A stretch of 13,598 nucleotides of DNA. Source: SFDP01 sp051653625. GTDB taxonomy: Bacteria > Bacillota > Clostridia > Lachnospirales > Lachnospiraceae. Positions 1 through 7,476 of the stretch are shown here, piece by piece (position 1 is the stretch's first letter; each line of letters starts with the position of its first letter). The notes beneath the pieces are model-generated. The model had not been told where the DNA came from, did no database searches, and saw nothing but the letters and a program-made list of their open reading frames with translations. The position numbers and the translations under genes are program-made. Location of the stretch: the NCBI GenBank assembly GCA_051653625.1, contig JBOFWM010000122.1:1-13598 (forward strand), in the 5' to 3' direction.

Positions 1-831
1 TATATGACAAAAAATAATCCCTTTTTTGAAATATTGGATGAAACACTTGATGAAGTTATTGAAAGTAATGGAGATATTTTGATATCAAGAGATCCTTGTC
101 AAGACCAAGAAAAGCAAAATCAACAAATTGAGGAAATGATTGAAGAGGGAATCGAAATATTATTTTTAAATCCAGTAGATTGGAAGAGTGTAGAACCTGC
201 ATTGCAAGCATGTAAAAATGCAGGAGTAGTAGTAATTAATATAGATACAGCGGTATATAACAGAGAATTAGTGGTTTCTTATATTGAAACAGATAATTAT
301 AAAGCAGGTGCACTTTGTGCACTAGATATGATTAACAGAATAGAAAAAGCAAAAATTTTAATCATTAATAATCCAATTCAAACTTCTATTACGAATAGAG
401 TACAAGGATTTTTAGATATCATTGAGGGAAAAGAGGAATATGAAATTATTTATAGTATTGATGGAGCAGGTGAAATTGAAGTGGGTGCGGAAGTGATGTC
501 AAATTTTTTAAAGAATGGGCAAGAAATCAATGTAATTTTAGGCGGAAATGATCCAAGCGCATTGGGTGCGCTCTCAGCTCTGCAACAAAATGGAAAAGAG
601 GAAGGTATACTTATTTATGGAATCGATGGGTCACCAGATTTTAAAGCAATGATTGAATTAGAATATGTTACTGGAACAAGTAGTCAAAGTCCGAAAACAA
701 TAGCCGAAGTTGCCGCTAAAACAGCATATTCTTATTTAAATGGCGAAAATATTGAAGAATATATCAGTATAGAACCAATAATGATTACAAAAGAAAACTT
801 AGATTTATTTGAAATTAATGGTTGGCAATAA
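1..831 (+). CDS. Sugar-binding periplasmic-type protein, RbsB/LacI-fold (5' partial)
   Basis: The reading frame is open to the first base, so the true start and any signal peptide lie upstream; 276 codons are visible against roughly 310-330 for whole family members. The visible start YMTKNNPFFE matches the first strand and helix of type I periplasmic sugar-binding proteins (Periplasmic_binding_4, ribose/xylose type). FLNPVDW, VINIDTAVY, ILGGNDPSALGAL and YGIDGSPDF follow in family order as hinge and ligand-pocket elements. It would bind a sugar or related small ligand outside the membrane. The histidine kinase begins 11 nt downstream and no permease gene follows. By analogy with XylFII-LytS sensors of clostridia, a sensor-accessory role for the kinase is more likely than transport. 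Family is confident; ligand unknown. Confidence 0.85.
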   Translation, partial: YMTKNNPFFEILDETLDEVIESNGDILISRDPCQDQEKQNQQIEEMIEEGIEILFLNPVDWKSVEPALQACKNAGVVVINIDTAVYNRELVVSYIETDNYKAGALCALDMINRIEKAKILIINNPIQTSITNRVQGFLDIIEGKEEYEIIYSIDGAGEIEVGAEVMSNFLKNGQEINVILGGNDPSALGALSALQQNGKEEGILIYGIDGSPDFKAMIELEYVTGTSSQSPKTIAEVAAKTAYSYLNGENIEEYISIEPIMITKENLDLFEINGWQ

Positions 832-842
832 GGAGAAATTGA

Positions 843-2147
843 ATGTATGAGAAAAAATATGTCGTTCTTTTTCAAAGTGCAATATTAGCAATTAATATAA
901 TTGCAGTAGGATTTGTATGTATCTTTATTTATGTTACGACAGAAAAAATAATTAGAAATTATGAAGCGAGAGAATTTTTAGATAATATAAGTAAGGTACC
1001 TAGTAATCCAGAATTACTTATGAAAAGCTGTATTTTTTTAATATTTGGATTATTATTTATCTTTATATTACGGCAAATAGTTCCGAGATGTTTTTCTATT
1101 AATTTGACTATAACGTTAACAGTAGATTTCTTAATCTGCCTTTTGCTTATTATTTTGCTTGATTTTAATTACAATGGATTAATTTTATTGTTATTTGCAA
1201 ATATTATATATTATATAAAAGATGGGAAATTTAAGATTTTTTTAGTTGCATTGGCAGTAATTGGATATTTAGTAGCAGACTATGAGTTAATTTCTATTTA
1301 CACACCATTGTTTCAAATTTCAGATTATATAAAATATTATCCAGCATCTATACAACAAAATTTTTTTAGTTTTTATAATATTTTAATTTCATTAAATATA
1401 ATACTTTTTATAATCTATTGTATTTATGTTATTAGTAGTCAAAATGATACAATAGAAGAAGTAAACGTTTTGTATAATGAGCTCCAAAAGGCAAATGAGC
1501 AATTACAAGAATATGCTAATGTGGCAGAAAAAATGACACAAACAAAGGAAAGAAATAGATTGGCTAGAGAAATTCATGATACATTAGGACATACGCTTAC
1601 AGGATTAACAGCAGGAATTGATGCATGTATTGCAACAATTGATAATTCTCCTAATGCAACAAAAGAACAATTAAAAACACTATCTTTAATAAGTCGAGAG
1701 GGAATAAATGAAGTGAGGCGATCTGTAAATGAACTACGTCCTGATGCATTAGAAAGGTTATGTTTAGAAGTTGCAATTGAAAAAATGATAACTGATATGA
1801 GTAAAATTTCAGATATACATATATTTTTTGAGACAGATGAAAAAAAATTAAAATTTGATGAAGATGAAGAAAATGCAATATATAGAGTTATTCAAGAAAG
1901 TATAACAAATACAGTAAGATATGGACAAGCTGACAAAATATGGATTGTGTTAAAACAGGTGCATGGGGAACTATTTTTAAATATTAAGGATAATGGTGTT
2001 GGATGTGAAAAAATAAAATATGGATTTGGAACAAGACACATTAAAGAACGAATAGAAATGTTACATGGAACAGTATCTTTTGAAGGGACAGATGGATTTA
2101 GTGTAAATGTAAGGATTCCAATTAGATGGGGTGAACAATATGATTAA
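843..2147 (+). CDS. Membrane sensor histidine kinase, NarL/DesK-type (HisKA_3)
   Basis: A 434-residue kinase. Residues 1-200 hold about six hydrophobic segments (roughly 8-31, 62-80, 90-106, 111-124, 129-146, 178-198) with little extracytoplasmic loop. A short coiled linker (205-235) leads to the HisKA_3 dimerisation domain with phospho-accepting His245 in EIHDTLGHTLTG. The ATP-binding domain has N-box QESITNTVRYGQA (Asn356), G1 box DNGVGC (383-388) and a glycine motif GFGTRHIKER. It should autophosphorylate and pass phosphate to the adjacent regulator. The ATG at 843 has AGGAGA at 831-836. It follows the sugar-binding gene by 11 nt and overlaps the regulator by 8 nt, indicating one transcript. 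With almost no external sensor domain, it may sense ligand through the flanking binding proteins (inference). Confidence 0.93.
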   Translation: MYEKKYVVLFQSAILAINIIAVGFVCIFIYVTTEKIIRNYEAREFLDNISKVPSNPELLMKSCIFLIFGLLFIFILRQIVPRCFSINLTITLTVDFLICLLLIILLDFNYNGLILLLFANIIYYIKDGKFKIFLVALAVIGYLVADYELISIYTPLFQISDYIKYYPASIQQNFFSFYNILISLNIILFIIYCIYVISSQNDTIEEVNVLYNELQKANEQLQEYANVAEKMTQTKERNRLAREIHDTLGHTLTGLTAGIDACIATIDNSPNATKEQLKTLSLISREGINEVRRSVNELRPDALERLCLEVAIEKMITDMSKISDIHIFFETDEKKLKFDEDEENAIYRVIQESITNTVRYGQADKIWIVLKQVHGELFLNIKDNGVGCEKIKYGFGTRHIKERIEMLHGTVSFEGTDGFSVNVRIPIRWGEQYD

Positions 2148-2811
2148 AGTATTAATAGCAGATGATCAGGAATTAATTCGACAAAGTTTGCAAATTGTTT
2201 TAAATAATAGAGAAGATATGAAGGTATTAGCTGTTGCAGCAGATGGACAAGAAGTTATACAATGTTTGAGAAAAGAAAAGCCGGATGTTATTTTAATGGA
2301 TATTCGTATGCCTAAAATGGATGGTGTACAATGTACAAAAATAATTAAACAAAATTATCCAAATATAAAAATTATAATTTTAACAACTTTTGATGATGAT
2401 GAGTATGTATATAATGCACTAAAGTTTGGTGCATCTGGATATTTACTAAAGGGCGTTTCAATGGATGAGTTGGCAGAAGCAATTATAACAGTACATAGTG
2501 GAAGAGCAATGATTAATCCAGATATTGCTACAAAAGTACTAAAATTATTTTCGCAAATAGCACATTCCGATTATACAATTACGGTTGGTACAGTAGCAAT
2601 GAATGAATTGACAAAAACTGAGTGGAAGGTTATTGCACAAGTCGAAAAAGGTGCAACAAATAAAGAAATTGCCAAAGCATTAAATTTATCAGAGGGAACA
2701 GTACGAAATTATTTAAGTAATGTTTTAAATAAATTAGACTTGAGAGATCGAACTCAATTAGCAATATGGGCAGTACAAATAAATGCTGTTAAATACGCAT
2801 ATGAAACATAA
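2140..2811 (+). CDS. Response regulator, NarL/LuxR family
   Basis: Two domains are clear in the 223-residue product. The receiver has acidic pair Asp8-Asp9, phospho-acceptor Asp54 in LMDIRMPKMDG, the TTFDDDEYV segment and Lys103 in LLKGVS. A linker is followed by a LuxR-type helix-turn-helix (LTKTEWKVIAQVEKG through NKEIAKALNLSEGTVRNYL, about residues 155-210). The start is set at ATG 2140, not GTG 2131, because AGATGGGGTG at 2125-2134 gives a good ribosome binding site 5-7 nt upstream and the receiver then begins canonically with MIKVLIADDQ. It overlaps the kinase 3' end by 8 nt, typical of translational coupling. It presumably regulates sugar uptake or utilisation genes; targets are not visible here. 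Confidence 0.93.
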   Translation: MIKVLIADDQELIRQSLQIVLNNREDMKVLAVAADGQEVIQCLRKEKPDVILMDIRMPKMDGVQCTKIIKQNYPNIKIIILTTFDDDEYVYNALKFGASGYLLKGVSMDELAEAIITVHSGRAMINPDIATKVLKLFSQIAHSDYTITVGTVAMNELTKTEWKVIAQVEKGATNKEIAKALNLSEGTVRNYLSNVLNKLDLRDRTQLAIWAVQINAVKYAYET

Positions 2812-2826
2812 AAAGGTAGGATAAGC

Positions 2827-4140
2827 ATGAAGAAAGTATTTTGTTGTTGTGGTATAGGAGTATTGATTGTTACTTTAAGTATTGCAATATATAGCTTTTT
2901 TAGAATTGAAAATTCAAATATTATTTTAGAATTTGCAATGTTTACTGGTGGAAATTGGGATGTGGAAAGTGCAAATAGTTTTACTATTATAGATGCGGCA
3001 ATAGAGCAATTTGAAAAGGAAAATCCAGGAGTATCTGTTCACTACTATAGTGGTATTGCCAAAGATGATTATTCAGAGTGGTTTACAAGAAAGCTATTAG
3101 CAGGAGATACACCAGATGTTTTTATGATTTTAGGAAATGATTTTAATCAATTTGCATCACTTGGAATTATGAAAAATCTAGAATCTTTTATTTTAAATGA
3201 TAGTGAATTTCATAAAGAAGATTATTTTGCAACAGCATTTGAAAGTGGAAAATATGGAGAGTATCAGTACGCATTGCCTTATGAAACTGTTCCAACACTC
3301 ATGTTTGTAAATAAAACTCTCTTAAACAAAGAAGGGATTATAGTGCCTAACGAAAGCTGGAATTACGATGATTTGTATCAAATTTGCAGACAAGTAACAA
3401 AGGATACAAATGCAGATGGTATTTTAGATCAATTTGGAATTTATAATTATTCATGGCTTGATGCTATTTATGCAAATAATGGAGAATTATTTGAGATAGA
3501 TGGTTCAAAATCTTATTTTAATGATACAAAAGTAATTGATGCTGTTAAATTTATTCAACAACTTGAGGATTTAAATAATGGGACTAAAATTACACAGGAG
3601 GATTTTAATGGAGGAAATGTTGCATTTATGCCATTAACTTTTGCAGAATATAGAACTTATAAATCGTATCCGTATAAAATAAAGAAGTTTTCAAAATTTC
3701 AGTGGGATTGTATTGCTATGCCTGCAGGAGTAGAAGGTGAGAATACTTCAAGAGTTGATAATTTGCTTATGGGTATTAGTGCAAAAACAAAAAAAGAAGA
3801 ATTAGCATGGGAATTTTTGAAAATTTTAACCTATAATAAAGAAATTCAAACAATGATTTTTACAGATTCGCAAGGTGCTTCAGTATTAAAGTCAGTAACC
3901 GATTCAAAAAAAATGGAAGAGATAGTTGGAGAAGATATGGAAAAAAATGAAACGGTTATAAGTGGAAAATTATTAGGAAATGTAATTGAAAATGGAAAAA
4001 TTGAACCGAAATTTAAAAAATATGAACAAGCATTGACAATAGCAGAAAGTGAAATTAGTAGCATCCTTGAAAGTAAAAAAAATATTGATAGTAGTCTGAA
4101 AATTTTACAAAGAACAATAAACGATTTCTTACAGCAATAA
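2827..4140 (+). CDS. Extracellular solute-binding protein family 1 (sugar ABC type), membrane-anchored
   Basis: A 437-residue SBP_bac_1 protein of normal family length. Residues 1-25 form one hydrophobic segment starting MKKVFCCCGIGVLIV. The three early cysteines lie before the hydrophobic core and do not form a lipobox, so an uncleaved signal anchor is more likely than a lipoprotein. Family features include FEKENPGVSVHYY, LAGDTPDVFMI, YALPYETVPTLMFVNKTLL and the C-terminal WEFLKILTYNKEIQ. It begins 15 nt after the response regulator with an AGGTAGGA ribosome binding site, so it is the last gene of the signalling operon. Known relatives bind oligosaccharides for ABC import, but no permease follows: the next promoter is that of rplM. 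It may feed a distant transporter or the kinase. No clear terminator lies between its stop and the rplM promoter. Confidence 0.88.
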   Translation: MKKVFCCCGIGVLIVTLSIAIYSFFRIENSNIILEFAMFTGGNWDVESANSFTIIDAAIEQFEKENPGVSVHYYSGIAKDDYSEWFTRKLLAGDTPDVFMILGNDFNQFASLGIMKNLESFILNDSEFHKEDYFATAFESGKYGEYQYALPYETVPTLMFVNKTLLNKEGIIVPNESWNYDDLYQICRQVTKDTNADGILDQFGIYNYSWLDAIYANNGELFEIDGSKSYFNDTKVIDAVKFIQQLEDLNNGTKITQEDFNGGNVAFMPLTFAEYRTYKSYPYKIKKFSKFQWDCIAMPAGVEGENTSRVDNLLMGISAKTKKEELAWEFLKILTYNKEIQTMIFTDSQGASVLKSVTDSKKMEEIVGEDMEKNETVISGKLLGNVIENGKIEPKFKKYEQALTIAESEISSILESKKNIDSSLKILQRTINDFLQQ

Positions 4141-4165
4141 TTAGTGAAAATGATTGAAAAACAGG

Positions 4166-4194
4166 TTGACATAGATAGGGATTTATACTATAAT
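4166..4194 (+). promoter_or_regulatory. Consensus sigma-A promoter of the rplM-rpsI operon
   Basis: TTGACA at 4166-4171 and TATAAT at 4189-4194 are separated by exactly 17 bp, a perfect vegetative promoter. Transcription should start near 4201, giving an rplM leader of about 165 nt. The -35 lies only 25 bp after the previous gene's stop codon. Confidence 0.9.
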
Positions 4195-4200
4195 CTATCA

Positions 4201-4353
4201 GTATGACAAAGTTTGATGACAAAGTTCAAGGCCCGAATTTTGTTTGAAATATATTTGATTTACAAGCCGTTAGCCCCGGTAAGTAGATTAGTCAAAACAA
4301 AATAATGCAATTGAAAATAGTATGAAAACATATTTCAACTATTTCGAAAGGAG
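4201..4353 (+). promoter_or_regulatory. Structured rplM leader, candidate L13 ribosomal-protein leader
   Basis: The untranslated leader can fold. ATTTTGTTT (4237-4245) pairs perfectly with AAACAAAAT (4295-4303), enclosing a GC-rich patch AAGCCGTTAGCCCCGGTAAG. A second stem pairs AAATAG (4315-4320) with CTATTT (4339-4344) around an inner TATG/CATA helix, just before the AAAGGAG site at 4347-4353. L13-binding leaders that autoregulate rplM are known in Firmicutes, and the position fits, but I cannot match the covariance model by eye. TGACAAAGTT is repeated at 4204-4213 and 4217-4226. Confidence 0.5.
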
Positions 4354-4365
4354 AAAATTAGTACT

Positions 4366-4794
4366 ATGAAAACATTTATGGCAAGTCCAGCAACGATTGA
4401 AAGAAAATGGTTCGTTGTAGACGCAACAGACATGACATTGGGACGTTTGGCTTCAGCAGTAGCTAACGTTTTAAGAGGAAAAAATAAAGCAATTTATACA
4501 CCACATATGGATACAGGTGATAATGTAATTATTATCAACGCAGAAAAAATTAAAGTTACAGGAAAAAAATTAGATCAAAAAATATATTATCACCATTCAG
4601 ATTATGTAGGTGGTATGAGAGAGCAAACTCTTAGAGTAAAATTAGAAAAAAAACCAGCAGAAGTTTTAGAACTTGCTGTAAAAGGAATGCTTCCAAAAGG
4701 CCCTTTAGGAAGACAAATGTACAAGAAACTTCACGTATATGCGGGACCAGAGCACAAACATGAGGCTCAAAAACCAGAAGTTTTAACATTTTAA
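4366..4794 (+). CDS. rplM: 50S ribosomal protein L13
   Basis: A 142-residue protein of the normal L13 length. Diagnostic stretches are RKWFVVDATDMTLGRLAS near the N-terminus, GKNKAIYTPHMDTGD, KIYYHHSDYVGG, and MLPKGPLGRQMYKKLHVYAG near the C-terminus. L13 is an early assembly protein of the large subunit, binding 23S rRNA. ATG 4366 is preceded by AAAGGAG at 4347-4353. It forms the conserved operon with rpsI 28 nt downstream, driven by the promoter at 4166. Nothing is unusual in the coding sequence; it is a host housekeeping gene that marks the chromosomal left flank of the inserted element. Confidence 0.98.
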   Translation: MKTFMASPATIERKWFVVDATDMTLGRLASAVANVLRGKNKAIYTPHMDTGDNVIIINAEKIKVTGKKLDQKIYYHHSDYVGGMREQTLRVKLEKKPAEVLELAVKGMLPKGPLGRQMYKKLHVYAGPEHKHEAQKPEVLTF

Positions 4795-4822
4795 TAAAGG
4801 GATATAGAAGGGAGAATTAATC

Positions 4823-5218
4823 ATGGCTAAAACAGCTCAATACTACGGAACAGGTAGAAGAAAAAAATCAATTGCTAGAGTATATTTAACACCTGGTACA
4901 GGTAAAATTACAATCAATAAAAGAGACATCGAAGAATATTTCGGTTTAGAAACATTAAAAGTTATTGTACGTCAACCATTAGTTGCAACAGAAAATGTTG
5001 AAAAATTTGATATTATGGTTAATGTTCATGGCGGTGGATACACAGGTCAAGCTGGTGCAATCAGACACGGAATCTCAAGAGCATTACTTCAAGTAGATTC
5101 TGACTTTAGACCAGTTCTTAAAAAGGCAGGATTCTTAACAAGAGATCCACGTATGAAAGAACGTAAAAAATACGGACTTAAAGCAGCTCGTAGAGCACCT
5201 CAGTTCTCTAAGAGATAA
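4823..5218 (+). CDS. rpsI: 30S ribosomal protein S9
   Basis: A 131-residue S9. It shows YYGTGRRKKSIARVYL at the N-terminus, the VNVHGGGYTGQAGAIRHGI core and the universal C-terminal tail ending QFSKR that reaches toward the ribosomal P site. It starts at ATG 4823 with a GAAGGGAGA site and follows rplM. The gene is intact. The first mobile-element features lie within about 60-220 bp of its stop codon. The 3' end of rpsI is a known chromosomal target for integrative elements in Firmicutes, so the attachment site probably sits in or just after this 3' end; the duplicated copy that would prove it is not in the window. Confidence 0.98.
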   Translation: MAKTAQYYGTGRRKKSIARVYLTPGTGKITINKRDIEEYFGLETLKVIVRQPLVATENVEKFDIMVNVHGGGYTGQAGAIRHGISRALLQVDSDFRPVLKKAGFLTRDPRMKERKKYGLKAARRAPQFSKR

Positions 5219-5280
5219 AAAGCGGTCAACGCATTTATCAAGAAAAGCCCGATTTTACAATGGTTACAGACGTTGTGGAA

Positions 5281-5340
5281 TGTTGTCAAACGCACTGGAA
5301 ATTACTCCGTGTGCAACACGTTTGCAACAGGTGTGCAACA
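5281..5340. repeat. Three TGCAACA repeats at 11-bp pitch plus inverted repeat; candidate integrase/Xis binding sites
   Basis: TGCAACA occurs at 5312-5318, 5323-5329 and 5334-5340, exactly 11 bp apart, so the copies face the same side of the helix. The first and third share GTGTGCAACA. TGTTGTCAAACG at 5281-5292 is a near-perfect inverted copy (one extra base) of CGTTTGCAACA at 5319-5329. Phased short repeats near a tyrosine integrase end suggest arm-type or Xis sites (inference). Confidence 0.5.
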
Positions 5341-5360
5341 AAATTATCAAAGATTTTTAT

Positions 5361-5404
5361 AGGACATTTTTCAGTGAAGCGATTCGCTGGAAAGTGTCCT
5401 TTTT
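5361..5404 (+). terminator. Rho-independent terminator after rpsI / at element edge
   Basis: The arms 5361-5378 and 5383-5400 pair over all 18 positions (three G-U) around a GCGA tetraloop and are followed by a run of five T (5400-5404). It is oriented to stop plus-strand transcription from rpsI before it runs antisense into the integrase gene, whose stop is at 5435-5437. Whether it is host or element DNA cannot be told from one site. The reverse orientation lacks a T run. Confidence 0.85.
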
Positions 5405-5434
5405 ACATTGGCAGGACTTTCCTTTCCACTTTCG

Positions 5435-6490
5435 TTATATCTTATTAATCGCATCGACTAGCTCCTTTATATCAAAGTGAGTATAAACTTTCTCTGTGAG
5501 TGTCATTGCTCCAGAGTGTCCTACAATTTTCTTAATGATCGTCTGATCCACACCAGCTTCTGCTAACCTAGATATACAGGTATGTCTACAACAGTGAGGT
5601 GTACGGTCAATTTTTAGCTGTTCCATCAATGGTTGGAAGTAGCTGTCATAATAGTTCCGATACTTAAAGTGCTTACCGTCTTCTGTATGAAGTAGATATT
5701 CACAATCAGGTAAAGAGTTAAACCATGACTGATAAAAGGGAAGAACTTTGTCGGCAATGGGAACTTTACGGATACCATTTTCGGTTTTACTGCTGATTAC
5801 ATCAAAGTATTGTTCATCTAGATGAACATTCTCTTTTTTCAAATCCAACAATTCAGAAATTCTAACTCCATTATACAAGAGTATAAGAATAATCTGATAA
5901 TACTTGTCCTCTTTCTGCTCCCAGATTCGGGTAATCTCGTCTTTGTCAAATTTGTTGCGGTCATACTTGTTTGGATTACGGTCTTTGTATTGGAGAATAT
6001 CTACAAAAGAAGAATAATCCTTGTTACAAATATCGTTTTTCAATGCAAAGTCATACAGCTGATTAAAGAGGACTTTTATCTTCTTTAATGTTGGAAAATT
6101 CTTTCCACAGGTATCAATGACTTCCTGTAAATCAACCAGTTTCAAATCCTTAAATACTTTGTTGTAAAGTGAACTGCAAGCCTTATAGGATGCAATATAG
6201 CCCTTTACATTGGATTCTGATACAGATGCATATTTTCGCTTTGACCACTCTTCGTAAACATCTGAAAAGGTCATCTTAGCAGCTTTGAGATCAAAAGGAT
6301 TCTTATTATAGTCGGCAAGCATCTGTAGTCCTTCTGCCTTGGTTGGGGCATACCCGATTATAATATAATCCCTTACTTGTTTATCCTTTGCCTTGTCATA
6401 ATGCCATCCAACGGATTTTTTAACAGCGTAAGGATTTCGGCGTTTTCCGGAAAGCTTTGTTACACTTCCGTAGCCATTTGGTAATTTCAT
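5435..6490 (-). CDS. int: Tyrosine recombinase / integrase
   Basis: A 351-residue phage/ICE-type integrase. The N-terminal 60 residues (MKLPNGYGSVTKLSGKRRNP) look like the AP2-like arm-binding domain of Tn916-type integrases. A SAM-like core-binding domain spans about 73-170. The catalytic domain has Arg210 (YNGVRISELL), a probable Lys235, His299 and Arg302 (PHCCRHTC), His325 (VGHSG) and nucleophile Tyr336 (KVYTHF), so the full RKHRHY set appears intact. It catalyses site-specific insertion and excision, here next to rpsI. The ATG at 6490 is preferred over the one at 6499 because AAAGGA at 6500-6505 then sits 9 nt upstream; from 6499 the spacing would be nil. It lies 74 nt after the XRE gene on the same strand. 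Confidence 0.95.
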   Translation of the reverse strand: MKLPNGYGSVTKLSGKRRNPYAVKKSVGWHYDKAKDKQVRDYIIIGYAPTKAEGLQMLADYNKNPFDLKAAKMTFSDVYEEWSKRKYASVSESNVKGYIASYKACSSLYNKVFKDLKLVDLQEVIDTCGKNFPTLKKIKVLFNQLYDFALKNDICNKDYSSFVDILQYKDRNPNKYDRNKFDKDEITRIWEQKEDKYYQIILILLYNGVRISELLDLKKENVHLDEQYFDVISSKTENGIRKVPIADKVLPFYQSWFNSLPDCEYLLHTEDGKHFKYRNYYDSYFQPLMEQLKIDRTPHCCRHTCISRLAEAGVDQTIIKKIVGHSGAMTLTEKVYTHFDIKELVDAINKI

Positions 6491-6524
6491 TCGCACCATT
6501 CCTTTCGTATATTTATTTGTAAAA

Positions 6525-6537
6525 TCTGCAATGCAGA
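6525..6537. repeat. Small palindrome between repressor and integrase genes
   Basis: TCTGCA-A-TGCAGA is a perfect 6-bp inverted repeat with one central base in the 74-bp gap between the XRE stop and the integrase start. It could be a protein-binding site controlling int; there is no T run, so it is not a terminator. Confidence 0.3.
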
Positions 6538-6564
6538 ATAATACCGTAGTAAAAATAAATAATT

Positions 6565-6996
6565 CTAATCATGAATGACCTTGGTAACACTTGGTCTGAT
6601 TGTCTTCCAAATATCATAATTATCATTCGTCTGACTTCCAGATTCTAATAATTCTTTCATAGCCTGCCAGTCTTTAAGAAACTGGATAAGGCTTTTATCT
6701 TCAAAGAAAATACCAGGTTCTCCATTTAGGTCTCTTAATTTCACATCAAACACTTCATCAATAGCAAATAGTAAAGGTAATACATCCCCATCTGCCTGAA
6801 TATCAAATTCAGCAAGTGAATTGACATTCACATTTAATGCATCTGCAATTTTTCTTAGTTGGTCAGGTTTTGGGATGTTCTTACCTAATTCATATTTGCG
6901 GATAGCAACTTCATGAATCCCTGCTTTATCTCCCAACTCTTTTTGTGTTAATCCACGAAATGTACGGATTAACTTAATCTTTTTACCTGTAGTCAT
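6565..6996 (-). CDS. XRE-family transcriptional regulator (element repressor)
   Basis: A 143-residue protein with an N-terminal Cro/CI helix-turn-helix at about residues 4-60 (KKIKLIRTFRGLTQKELGDK, then AGIHEVAIRKYELGKNIPKP). The C-terminal 80 residues are acidic and hydrophobic (LPLLFAIDEVFDVKL) with no recognised domain and no Ser-Lys LexA-type autoprotease or ImmA-like motif. GGAGG lies 6 nt before the ATG. It is transcribed divergently from the Xis-like gene, from a region with back-to-back promoters and two palindromes, so it probably regulates both directions, in the manner of prophage and ICE master repressors. The target genes are inferred from position only. Confidence 0.88.
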   Translation of the reverse strand: MTTGKKIKLIRTFRGLTQKELGDKAGIHEVAIRKYELGKNIPKPDQLRKIADALNVNVNSLAEFDIQADGDVLPLLFAIDEVFDVKLRDLNGEPGIFFEDKSLIQFLKDWQAMKELLESGSQTNDNYDIWKTIRPSVTKVIHD

Positions 6997-7049
6997 GATT
7001 GACCTCCATTCTGCCGTAATCAGGCAATTTCACAATGATGGATACATAT

Positions 7050-7072
7050 GTTCGAACCTTGCTACTATAGTA
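7050..7072. promoter_or_regulatory. Candidate operators: GTTCGAAC and TACTATAGTA palindromes
   Basis: Two perfect palindromes, GTTCGAAC (7050-7057) and TACTATAGTA (7063-7072), lie between the divergent genes. The second would overlap the predicted start of the leftward XRE transcript. They are natural candidates for XRE or Xis binding. Confidence 0.4.
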
Positions 7073-7074
7073 AG

Positions 7075-7103
7075 AATATAACATACCAAAAACAGAAAGT
7101 AAA
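7075..7103 (-). promoter_or_regulatory. Probable promoter of the XRE-integrase genes
   Basis: Reading leftward, TTTACT (7098-7103) and TATATT (7075-7080) are spaced 17 bp apart. The -35 is imperfect (four of six). It stands back to back with the rightward promoter at 7121 and upstream of a 70-nt leader to the XRE gene. Confidence 0.45.
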
Positions 7104-7120
7104 CATTAAATTTAAAACTA

Positions 7121-7149
7121 TTGACAGAGCAATAAAAGGTCTGTATAAT
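7121..7149 (+). promoter_or_regulatory. Consensus promoter of the xis-ATPase-mob operon
   Basis: TTGACA (7121-7126) and TATAAT (7144-7149) are separated by exactly 17 bp. The transcript would start near 7156 and carry a small hairpin, AGAGCA (7163-7168) with TGCTCT (7174-7179), before the first ribosome binding site. Confidence 0.88.
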
Positions 7150-7204
7150 ACACAACATAAGCAGAGCAAGAAATGCTCTTATAGAATTACAGGGGGTGAT
7201 ATCT

Positions 7205-7447
7205 ATGGCGGAAAAGATTTATCAAGTAGAACTTCCGCCATTTACCGGAAGAAATGTTCCAATCGCAGAGATTGCGAAAGCGATTGGAAAAGATCCACAG
7301 TATGTCAGGGTAGGGTTACAACAGGGAATTCTGAATTTCGGATATGTTTTGAAACTAGAAGATTCCAAAGAATTTAACTACTACTGCCCAGATCGAAAGG
7401 TCTGGGAAGAGACAGGATACTTCAGACCGGTAGAAATGGCAGTGTAA
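7205..7447 (+). CDS. Small Xis-like / excisionase-type DNA-binding protein
   Basis: An 80-residue protein with a compact helix-turn-helix-like segment (VPIAEIAKAIGKDPQYVRVG, about residues 18-37), then LQQGILNFGY, a beta-hairpin-like part and YYCPDRKVWEETGY. The pattern of a helix-turn-helix choosing an operator followed by a wing resembles MerR/AlpA-type excisionases found next to integrases in Firmicute elements. It may direct excision or control the promoter region. ATG 7205 is chosen over GTG 7196 because AGGGGGTGAT (7191-7200) is then a good ribosome binding site. It is first in the rightward operon and sits 29 nt before the leader peptide. No enzymatic motif is visible. The excisionase role is inferred from size and position. 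Confidence 0.7.
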   Translation: MAEKIYQVELPPFTGRNVPIAEIAKAIGKDPQYVRVGLQQGILNFGYVLKLEDSKEFNYYCPDRKVWEETGYFRPVEMAV

Positions 7448-7476
7448 CAACAGACGATGGAAAGGAGGTGGTTGCC

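Noticed and set aside
3846..4172. Minus-strand frame of 108 codons at the end of the solute-binding gene
   Set aside because: It is a shadow of a well-supported gene, with Phe/Ser-rich composition typical of the reverse of AT-rich coding DNA.
4204..4226. TGACAAAGTT direct repeat as an operator pair
   Set aside because: Two 10-bp copies within the early leader could be chance in AT-rich DNA; there is no regulator context.
5260..5480. Two overlapping plus-strand frames (62 and 66 codons) after rpsI
   Set aside because: They run through the phased repeats and the strong terminator at 5361-5404, lack ribosome binding sites and resemble no protein.
7048..7377. 109-codon plus-strand reading frame over the divergent promoter region
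   Set aside because: It crosses the promoter and ribosome binding site of the Xis-like gene in another frame, has no good ribosome binding site and reads as a low-complexity basic peptide.
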